Shown here one piece after another: positions 1 through 5,061 of a stretch of 5,682 nt of DNA. The first letter of the stretch is position 1. Each line of letters begins with the position of its first letter. Origin of the DNA: Dehalococcoidia bacterium (lineage in GTDB: Bacteria > Chloroflexota > Dehalococcoidia > GIF9 > UBA5629); contig JAUVVE010000066.1 in the NCBI GenBank assembly GCA_030604795.1, forward strand, positions 1 through 5,682, read 5' to 3'. The notes under the pieces are model-generated. The model had not been told where the DNA came from and made no database searches. It saw only the letters and a list, made by a program, of their open reading frames with translations. The translations under genes and the position numbers were made by a program.

Positions 1-188
1 ACACTACACCACGTCACATCCCGGCCAAGACCATAGCCATCGACGAAATCCCCTACACAATTAACATGAAGAAAGTTGAACTCGCAGTGTGGAACGTCAT
101 TCACGGCGAGCCGGTGCTAAATCTGGATGCCTTGGCTAATCCACAGTCTTTGGAACTATATAAGAACATTGAACAGCTTCAAACATGA
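1..188 (+). CDS. Acetoacetyl-CoA synthetase, C-terminal fragment (5' end outside window)
   Basis: This is the tail of an ANL-superfamily acyl-CoA synthetase. The enzyme activates acetoacetate with ATP and CoA in the cytoplasm to give acetoacetyl-CoA, AMP and PPi. The open frame enters at base 3 and ends at TGA 186-188, giving 61 residues. Seen directly: a TPRHIPAK segment, then IPYTINMKKVE, then HGEPVLNLDALANPQSLELY and a final IEQLQT. The proline-arginine-histidine-proline segment, the KKVE stretch, the HGEPV..(D)ALANP..L(D/E)LY pattern and the short ELQ-like end are characteristic of acetoacetyl-CoA synthetases rather than acetyl-CoA synthetases. The lysine after residue 22 (K23 of the fragment) sits where the adenylation-step catalytic lysine lies. 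The residue before it is Met (codon 66-68), where Gly is usual in the superfamily. The gene stops 191 bases before the oxidoreductase operon, so co-transcription is possible but not shown. The family call is fairly sure; the substrate rests on the C-terminus alone. Confidence 0.85.
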   Translation, partial: TTPRHIPAKTIAIDEIPYTINMKKVELAVWNVIHGEPVLNLDALANPQSLELYKNIEQLQT

Positions 189-279
189 CCGGCTAGCTCC
201 CACACACCCCAGCTTACCATAGCCTCAAGCAGCAGCTGGTTGGCTCCCCTCATCAGCAGCACCACATCAGAAGGTGCAT

Positions 280-309
280 TTGACACATCTGGCTAATCAG
301 GGTTACCAT
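280..309 (+). promoter_or_regulatory. Candidate sigma-70-type promoter for the oxidoreductase operon
   Basis: A perfect TTGACA hexamer lies at 280-285. It is followed after 18 bases by TACCAT at 304-309, which matches TATAAT at four of six positions. Transcription would start near 316 and leave a leader of roughly 65 bases before the gamma-subunit ATG at 380. The -10 is weak and no operator was recognised, so this is a possibility only. The rest of the 189-379 gap shows nothing I can name: no T-run terminator after the upstream gene and no structured RNA. Confidence 0.3.
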
Positions 310-366
310 GTGTATTTGTGTCCCTTGGAGTATTAAGCCACAAAGCACCGGAATCAATCAAACGCC

Positions 367-371
367 AAGGA
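367..371 (+). promoter_or_regulatory. Ribosome binding site that decides the gamma-subunit start
   Basis: AAGGA at 367-371 stands 8 bases before the ATG at 380. This supports the 380 start over the in-frame ATG at 308. The 308 start would add 24 residues that do not resemble gamma-subunit N-termini. Confidence 0.6.
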
Positions 372-379
372 AATCGTCT

Positions 380-961
380 ATGATTACGAGGCTCTATGAG
401 ATCAGATGGCATGGTCGAGGCGGCCAGGGAGCTATAACCGCTGCCAAGATAGTGGCGGAGGCGGCCTACCTCGAAGGCTGTCGCGGAGTAACCGCTGCTC
501 CATCGTTCGGCGCCGAGAGGAGAGGCATTCCGGTAAGCGCATCAACAAGGATTTCCCCCGAACCAGTCATGGTCATATCACAGGTTGAGAATCCCGATGT
601 GGTGGTAGTCTTGGACGATACCCTGCTGAAGCGCCAAGAGGTAACCGGCGGACTGGTCAGACACGGATGGCTCGTGGTGAATTCGCGGCAGCATCCAAAG
701 GAGCTCAAGATTGCAGGTGACTTTAACATTGCCACTGCTGATGCCACTGGAGTATGCCAGGAGCTGGGGCTGATAGTCGCTGGCCTCACACTGGTGAACA
801 CAGCCATACTAGGCGCGTTTGTCTATGCCACTCAGATGCTGGACATAGCAACCATCGAAAGGGTGATCAGAAGCAGGTTCTCCGACAGCGCCACGGATAT
901 TAATGTCGCCGCAATCATGGAGACCTACAAGATAACCGAGCTGCAGAGAATAGGCTTGTAG
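380..961 (+). CDS. porG: 2-oxoacid:ferredoxin oxidoreductase, gamma subunit
   Basis: This is the gamma (CoA-binding-domain type) subunit of a pyruvate/2-oxoacid:ferredoxin oxidoreductase. The complex converts a 2-oxoacid and CoA into acyl-CoA, CO2 and reduced ferredoxin in the cytoplasm. The protein is 193 residues from ATG 380, a normal length for a separate gamma chain. The family signature is clear: EIRWHGRGGQGA at residues 7-18, then APSFGAERRG at 40-49, and a VENPDVVVVLDDTLL stretch typical of the family. An in-frame ATG at 308 would add 24 residues rich in Cys, Pro and Ser. I prefer 380 because of the AAGGA ribosome site and because family members begin just before the HGRGGQG motif. 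The gene is first in a four-gene operon. Its stop at 959-961 is six bases from the delta start, in the same frame. The symbol porC is also used for this subunit; the 2-oxoacid substrate is not determinable. Confidence 0.9.
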   Translation: MITRLYEIRWHGRGGQGAITAAKIVAEAAYLEGCRGVTAAPSFGAERRGIPVSASTRISPEPVMVISQVENPDVVVVLDDTLLKRQEVTGGLVRHGWLVVNSRQHPKELKIAGDFNIATADATGVCQELGLIVAGLTLVNTAILGAFVYATQMLDIATIERVIRSRFSDSATDINVAAIMETYKITELQRIGL

Positions 962-967
962 AGGCTC

Positions 968-1276
968 ATGGGTACTAGACATTGTCAGCATATATGTGAT
1001 GAATCATCACCAGGCATCGGCGAAGCTGGCCCAACCGGTGAATGGCGCAACTCGGCTCCGCTGGTAGACCAGAAGAAGTGCATCCCGGCCAGGCAGAACA
1101 AGCCCAGCTGTTTTCTCTGCTGGCTTTATTGCCCAGATGCTGTCATCAGTAGAACCATCCCCATTCAAATGGACCTCGAATACTGCAAAGGATGCGGAAT
1201 ATGCGCGCAGGTGTGCCCGGCACACGCCATAACCATGATAAATGAAGAGGGCCACTCTTCTGGACAGGACAATTAA
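968..1276 (+). CDS. porD: 2-oxoacid:ferredoxin oxidoreductase, delta subunit (2[4Fe-4S] ferredoxin-like)
   Basis: This is the electron-transfer subunit of the complex, 102 residues long. It carries two [4Fe-4S] binding motifs that would pass electrons from the beta-subunit cluster to external ferredoxin. The second motif is canonical: C73-x2-C76-x2-C79-x3-C83-P. The first is expanded: C38-x9-C48-x2-C51-x3-C55-P, where C-x2-C-x2-C-x3-C-P is usual, so about seven residues (within IPARQNKPS) are inserted between its first and second cysteine. The following SCFLCWLYCPDAVI is very like delta subunits, as is the preceding GEWRNSAPLVDQKK. Two extra cysteines (C6, C10) lie in the N-terminal arm. ATG 968 is the only early in-frame start. 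An AGAGG at 960-964 overlaps the gamma stop but is only 3 bases from the ATG, so translation may depend on coupling with the upstream gene. The stop at 1274-1276 is six bases before the alpha start. Confidence 0.88.
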   Translation: MGTRHCQHICDESSPGIGEAGPTGEWRNSAPLVDQKKCIPARQNKPSCFLCWLYCPDAVISRTIPIQMDLEYCKGCGICAQVCPAHAITMINEEGHSSGQDN

Positions 1277-1282
1277 GTAGTC

Positions 1283-2512
1283 TTGATAGACAAGAACACT
1301 CCTAGAAAAGCTGACATACGGATACTCGATGGCAATCATGCTGCGGCCCAGGGGGCAAAGCTGAGCCGTATCCAGGTAGTTGCTGCCTACCCAATTACAC
1401 CACAGACACCAGTCACTGAAGCCCTCTCCGAGTTTGTAGAAGGAGGGGAACTCAAAGCTCAGTACATTGCTGTGGAGGGTGAACACAGTGCCCTCGCCGT
1501 ATGCACCTCGGCTTCGATGGTGGGAGCCAGGACCTTCACCGCCACCAGTTCACACGGTTTGGCTTATATGCACGAGATGCTGCATTGGACTGCCGGAGCT
1601 CGTCTTCCAGTGGTTCTCGCCTGCGTGAACCGTGCCATCGGAGCGCCTTGGAATATACTGAATGACCAGCAGGACTCCATATCTCAACGGGACACTGGCT
1701 GGATACAAATATACGCCCGAAACAACCAGGAGATACTGGATTCAGTGATTCAGGCCTACAGGATTGCCGAGACAGTCTACGTACCTGTTATGGTTTGTTA
1801 CGACGGTTATGTGTTGTCGCACACCGAAATGCCAGTGGCTGTCCCATCACAGGAAGAAGTTGATAGGTTCTTGCCACCCTACAAGCCTCACACCATACTA
1901 GACCCAGCCAATCCCAAGAACTACAACCTTGTAACCCTGGCAAATCCCAGGGTCAACACTGAGGGCGTACTCTGCCATGGCTATATGGAACTCAGGTACC
2001 TCCTCCAAGAAGCCTTGCAAAACTCAAGAGAAACGATAGCCAAGGTGGGCCGAGAGTTCGGCGAACAGTTTGGGAGACATTACTCGGGTATGTTCTGGGA
2101 AGACAGACTGGATGATGCTGACATAGTCATTGTAGCCATGGGGAGCCTAGCAACAGAGGCAATAGTAGCCGCGGACATGCTTCGCAAAGAAGGCCACAAA
2201 GTAGGTGTCCTGGGCTTGAGAGTGTTCAGACCATTCCCCAAATCCGATCTGGTGAAGGCGCTGAAGAAATCCCGCCTTATCGTGGTTTTCGACAAGAACA
2301 TCAGCTACGGCTCGGAGGGAGCCACCTGCTCAGAAATTAAATCAGCCCTGTATGGGACTGATGTCAATGCCGTAATAAGGGACTTCGTTGTCGGCCTGGG
2401 CGGACGCGATGTCAAAGCCCGAGAGCTGGCAGACGCGGCGAAAAGGTCGCTACCATCACTGAAAGAAGGCGTCTTAAACACCGAATACCCTGAATGGATA
2501 TGCGACATTTAA
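1283..2512 (+). CDS. porA: 2-oxoacid:ferredoxin oxidoreductase, alpha subunit
   Basis: This catalytic subunit pairs with beta to form the thiamine-diphosphate active site. It is 409 residues, close to the usual 390-410. The N-terminal pyrimidine-binding domain carries GNHAAAQGAKLS at 17-28 and AYPITPQTP at 35-43. The Thr in PITP is a substrate-binding residue in characterised enzymes. VEGEHSA spans 64-70, with E67 in the place of the cofactor-activating Glu. R117, in CVNRA, aligns by eye with the substrate-binding Arg. DSISQRDTGW follows from about residue 131. The second domain runs from about 277 (DDADIVIVAMGS) through the RVFRPFP and FDKN..YGSEGA segments. The start is TTG 1283: no ATG or GTG occurs in frame between the delta stop and the conserved GNHAAA. 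The only purine-rich site, AGGA 1266-1269, is 13 bases away, so initiation looks weak. Pyruvate, branched-chain 2-oxoacids and phenylglyoxylate all remain possible substrates. Confidence 0.92.
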   Translation: MIDKNTPRKADIRILDGNHAAAQGAKLSRIQVVAAYPITPQTPVTEALSEFVEGGELKAQYIAVEGEHSALAVCTSASMVGARTFTATSSHGLAYMHEMLHWTAGARLPVVLACVNRAIGAPWNILNDQQDSISQRDTGWIQIYARNNQEILDSVIQAYRIAETVYVPVMVCYDGYVLSHTEMPVAVPSQEEVDRFLPPYKPHTILDPANPKNYNLVTLANPRVNTEGVLCHGYMELRYLLQEALQNSRETIAKVGREFGEQFGRHYSGMFWEDRLDDADIVIVAMGSLATEAIVAADMLRKEGHKVGVLGLRVFRPFPKSDLVKALKKSRLIVVFDKNISYGSEGATCSEIKSALYGTDVNAVIRDFVVGLGGRDVKARELADAAKRSLPSLKEGVLNTEYPEWICDI

Positions 2513-2518
2513 GAGGAG
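2513..2518 (+). promoter_or_regulatory. Strong ribosome binding site for the beta subunit GTG start
   Basis: GAGGAG begins directly after the alpha stop codon and stands 7 bases before GTG 2526. It fixes the beta start at a GTG codon and is the best Shine-Dalgarno match in the operon. Confidence 0.75.
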
Positions 2519-2525
2519 CTGCGCG

Positions 2526-3428
2526 GTGAAAATCAATGCCCTTAACTTGACCGAAAAAGAGTATCTGCTCCCAGGCAATCGCACTTGCCCGGGCTGCGCA
2601 CTGTCCCTCGCCTATCGCCATATCTTGAAAGCGCTGGAAGGGCAGGCTGTTGTGACAGTGCCAGCCAGCTGTCTCACAGTCCTGCATGGCATGTATCCGG
2701 TGACATCTGTGGAGGTCCCCTGTGTGAATACGCCGTTTGCCTCCACAGCAGCATCCGCTACCGGCCTTGTTGCCGGACTAAAAGCGCTGGACAGGAAAGG
2801 ACTGACGGTAGTGGCTATCGCCGGTGATGGCGGCACACACGACATTGGTATCCAGGCGTTGAGCGGTGCTGCTGAAAGACAGACTGATTTCATCTACATC
2901 TGCTACGATAACGAAGGCTATATGAACACCGGTAACCAGCGCTCAAGCTCCACCCCGCTGGGCGCTATTTCAGGTACCACGCCCATCCTGGGCAAGCAGC
3001 AGAGTCAGAAAGACATGACAGCCATAATGGAAGCTCATGGCATTCCTTATGTTGCTACTGCCAATGCTTCCTATCCGCTGGATCTTTACGAAAAAATCAG
3101 GGGAGCTATGCTGATACAGGGAACCAGGTTCATACATGTGTTCACGCCCTGTCCCCCAGGATGGCGTTTTCCTTTCAACGACACCGTCAGAATCGGCGAG
3201 TTAGCAGTACAAACGGGATGGGTCGTACTTTACGAGGTCGAACACGCCGTTTTTCGGCTTAGCTCGGCCAGCAAATCCATTGCTCAAAGAGGGAACCTGA
3301 GGCCGGTGAGAGAATATCTTGCGGAACAGGGGAGGTTCCAAAACATCACCGAAAAGCAGATTAACGAGCTGCAAGAACGGGTGAATGCCAGATGGCAACG
3401 CTGTCTGGCGAGGACACCCGATTTGTAA
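2526..3428 (+). CDS. porB: 2-oxoacid:ferredoxin oxidoreductase, beta subunit (TPP- and [4Fe-4S]-binding)
   Basis: This subunit binds the diphosphate of thiamine diphosphate and the proximal [4Fe-4S] cluster. It is 300 residues from a GTG start. The thiamine-binding motif is complete: GDGGTHDIG at 100-108, then YDNEGYMNTGNQ at 127-138 and S..TP just after. Four cysteines sit where the cluster ligands are in the family: C21 and C24 in RTCPGCAL, C49 in PASC, and C209 in FTPCPPGW. The NTPFAS and ATGLVAGLKA segments are also typical. The C-terminal 90 residues are more charged and less conserved, as is common. The gene follows alpha after a 13-base gap with a strong ribosome site, and it is the last gene of the operon. 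No hairpin with a T-run follows the stop. All catalytic signatures look intact, so an active enzyme is expected. Confidence 0.93.
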   Translation: MKINALNLTEKEYLLPGNRTCPGCALSLAYRHILKALEGQAVVTVPASCLTVLHGMYPVTSVEVPCVNTPFASTAASATGLVAGLKALDRKGLTVVAIAGDGGTHDIGIQALSGAAERQTDFIYICYDNEGYMNTGNQRSSSTPLGAISGTTPILGKQQSQKDMTAIMEAHGIPYVATANASYPLDLYEKIRGAMLIQGTRFIHVFTPCPPGWRFPFNDTVRIGELAVQTGWVVLYEVEHAVFRLSSASKSIAQRGNLRPVREYLAEQGRFQNITEKQINELQERVNARWQRCLARTPDL

Positions 3429-3531
3429 TCGTCAACTAATGGCAATGAAGAGCCGGGCCTAGCTTGATCTCACAGGAACCCACATCTTCTTGCTGAGAGA
3501 GAACGTCATCAAGTCAGTTCATCACGCATTG

Positions 3532-3537
3532 TATAAG
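3532..3537 (+). promoter_or_regulatory. Possible -10 element upstream of the MFS gene
   Basis: TATAAG at 3532-3537 matches the -10 consensus at five of six positions and lies about 50 bases before the MFS start. No good -35 is seen at 16-18 bases upstream (TCAAGT at 3509-3514 at best). The remaining 3429-3587 gap holds no recognised terminator, RNA or operator. Confidence 0.2.
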
Positions 3538-3587
3538 CCTGGCAGAGGTCGAACTGCTCCGCCGATGAACGCAGACAAGATACGCAG

Positions 3588-4907
3588 ATGATGGAGCCAC
3601 CGAGACTCACCCCTCCACGTGAAAGCCGAACAGATGCCGCGGCATCTCCCACTCCCAGAGTGACGACCTTCGCTTCACTGCGCAATCGCGACTATCTCTG
3701 GTACTGGATCAGCCAGATCGGTGCTTTCATTGGCCTTCACATGGGACTTATAGCTCGAGGTTGGCTGGTGTGGACAATGACCAACTCAGAACTTGCCATT
3801 GGAATCGTGAGCTTCGCCTTCGGGGTACCTATGCTGCTTTTTTCCGTGTTCGGCGGTGCCATTGTAGACCGCATGGTGAAGCGGAACTTGCTCATCGGTA
3901 CCCAAGCATTTCAGGCGATCGTTGCCCTTTGCGTTGCTATCCTCGTTGCCACTGACAACATCGAGCTCTGGCACCTGGTAACAGCAGCAGCTTGTGGTGG
4001 CTTCCTGTTTGTACTCAACGGCCCCGCCCGCATGGCTATCATCCCAGAACTGGTAAGCAAGGAGCAGCTTCTCAACGCCGTCGCCCTCAATTCCTCCGCC
4101 ATGAACTTGACCCGCGTGCTCGGCCCTGCACTGGCCGGGATCCTCTTGCCCGTCATGGGTATACACGGAGTCTACTACCTGGTTGTAGCCAGTTATGTGG
4201 CATCGGTGGTGGCGCTGTGTATGGTCTCTCCGCCAGGCGTCACAGAGAGCGCGACTATCTCACAAGGCACAACAGAGCACAAAGCGGGACATGCCGTCGG
4301 GCCTCGGGCAATACTGGCTGACCTCGCAGAAGGATTCCGCTACATGCGTCAGACTCCTCTCATCCTGTTTCTCCTCGTCATGGCACTGATCCCCCTCACC
4401 TTTGGCCTGCCCTACATGATGCTTCTGCCTGTGTTTGCCGATGAGGTCCTGCACGTGGGTGAACTAGGTTACGGTATTCTGATGGCTGTGGGTGGGGTGG
4501 GTGCCCTGGGTGCCTCCTTGAGCATAGCCTCACTCGGCGATTTCAGGAGAAAGGGTACACTTCTCATCATCTCACTTGCTGTCTTCGGCCTCGCACTGAT
4601 ACTATTCGGCCTGTCTCACTCCTTCGTGCTCTCCCTGGTATTCCTCGCTATTGTTGGTGCGGCTGGCTCCGGCTACATGGCGGTCAACAACACCCTGCTC
4701 CAGAGTAACGTCCCGATGAGACTGCTGGGGAGGGTGATGAGCGTCTACATGCTCACCTTCGCACTCATGCCAATGGGAGCCTTGCCGGTAGGGGCTTTGG
4801 CTGAGGTTATCGGGGCCCCTATCGCCGTCAGCGCAGGAGGCGTACTGATCGTCATATTCACCGTGGTGATAGCGATACTCCGCCCGAACCTGAGGCGCGT
4901 AGAGTAG
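3588..4907 (+). CDS. MFS transporter, EntS/MFS_3-like exporter
   Basis: This is an integral inner-membrane protein of the major facilitator superfamily, 439 residues, the normal size for a 12-helix exporter. After a hydrophilic proline- and charge-rich N-terminus (about 1-30), the sequence alternates hydrophobic stretches with short loops. A longer polar loop at about 213-257 separates the two six-helix halves. Motif A after the second helix is visible as G90-x3-D94-R95-x3-R99. The segments NGPARMAIIPELV (144-156) and ALNSSAMNLTRVLGPALAG are hallmarks of the enterobactin-exporter-like MFS_3 group. Relatives are proton-driven drug or siderophore exporters, but the substrate here cannot be told. 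Two ATGs, 3588 and 3591, are equally possible starts; no good ribosome site precedes either. The gene is 159 bases from the oxidoreductase operon and GC-richer than the dehydrogenase gene that follows. A functional link to the neighbours is not evident. Confidence 0.85.
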   Translation: MMEPPRLTPPRESRTDAAASPTPRVTTFASLRNRDYLWYWISQIGAFIGLHMGLIARGWLVWTMTNSELAIGIVSFAFGVPMLLFSVFGGAIVDRMVKRNLLIGTQAFQAIVALCVAILVATDNIELWHLVTAAACGGFLFVLNGPARMAIIPELVSKEQLLNAVALNSSAMNLTRVLGPALAGILLPVMGIHGVYYLVVASYVASVVALCMVSPPGVTESATISQGTTEHKAGHAVGPRAILADLAEGFRYMRQTPLILFLLVMALIPLTFGLPYMMLLPVFADEVLHVGELGYGILMAVGGVGALGASLSIASLGDFRRKGTLLIISLAVFGLALILFGLSHSFVLSLVFLAIVGAAGSGYMAVNNTLLQSNVPMRLLGRVMSVYMLTFALMPMGALPVGALAEVIGAPIAVSAGGVLIVIFTVVIAILRPNLRRVE

Positions 4908-4932
4908 GGCGCCGTGTGTCTCAGACCCGCCC

Positions 4933-4986
4933 GCGAGGAGCCCGACAGCTCCACTACGGGCAAGTTCCATAACGCAAACTCCTCGC
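4933..4986. repeat. 8-bp inverted repeat downstream of the MFS gene
   Basis: GCGAGGAG (4933-4940) and CTCCTCGC (4979-4986) are exact reverse complements separated by 38 bases. A smaller GCCCG/CGGGC pair (4940-4944 and 4957-4961) lies between them. The right arm falls in the loop of the 13-bp repeat at 4965-5016, so the two pairings are interleaved. There is no T-run, so this is not a standard terminator. An 8-bp match over this range could be chance. Confidence 0.4.
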
Positions 4987-5016
4987 AGAATCCCAGGCGT
5001 TGGTTGCGTTATGGAA
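4965..5016. repeat. Perfect 13-bp inverted repeat overlapping the dehydrogenase promoter
   Basis: TTCCATAACGCAA (4965-4977) and TTGCGTTATGGAA (5004-5016) are exact reverse complements with a 26-base spacer. The arm centres are 39 bases apart. The right arm overlaps the last two bases of the candidate -35 and fills most of the -35/-10 spacer of the promoter at 5000-5028. This position suits a repressor operator with a second upstream site. A hairpin at the end of the MFS transcript is the alternative, but no T-run follows. The sequence match is certain; the function is inferred. Confidence 0.75.
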
Positions 5017-5028
5017 GTCTGCTATAAT
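5000..5028 (+). promoter_or_regulatory. Extended -10 sigma-70 promoter for the dehydrogenase gene
   Basis: A perfect TATAAT lies at 5023-5028 and is preceded by TGC at 5020-5022, forming an extended -10 element. TTGGTT at 5000-5005 is a partial -35 (three of six) at the optimal 17-base spacing. Transcription would begin near 5035, about 27 bases before the ATG at 5062. Most of the spacer is one arm of the 13-bp inverted repeat, which suggests regulation by a DNA-binding protein. Confidence 0.7.
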
Positions 5029-5047
5029 CGGAAAACCAGATCATATA

Positions 5048-5054
5048 TGGAGGT
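5048..5054 (+). promoter_or_regulatory. Strong ribosome binding site for the dehydrogenase
   Basis: TGGAGGT at 5048-5054 stands 7 bases before ATG 5062. It favours that start over the in-frame ATG at 5047, which lies inside the ribosome site, has no site of its own, and would add only five residues. Confidence 0.75.
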
Positions 5055-5061
5055 ATACCGT

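Noticed and set aside
191..224. GGCTA/TAGCC hairpin as a terminator after the acetoacetyl-CoA synthetase gene
   Set aside because: It is only 5 bp with a 24-base loop and no T-run, so easily chance.
308..379. 24-residue N-terminal extension of the gamma subunit from ATG 308
   Set aside because: The encoded residues do not look like any gamma-subunit N-terminus, and ATG 380 has a well-placed AAGGA site and begins where the family normally begins. ATG 308 does have an AGGG five bases away, so it is not fully excluded.
1007..1486. 159-codon open frame on the minus strand across the delta-alpha junction
   Set aside because: It is antisense to two clearly identified subunits and its translation shows no family signature.
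3429..3587. Terminator or small RNA in the gap after the beta subunit
   Set aside because: No stable GC-rich hairpin with a T-run and no tRNA-like or riboswitch-like structure could be found by eye. The 7-base repeat ACGCAGA at 3569-3575 and 3582-3588 is too short to interpret.
4965..5016. Rho-independent terminator for the MFS gene
   Set aside because: The stem is strong but only moderately GC-rich, has a 26-base loop and is not followed by a T-run; the downstream arm is instead part of a promoter.
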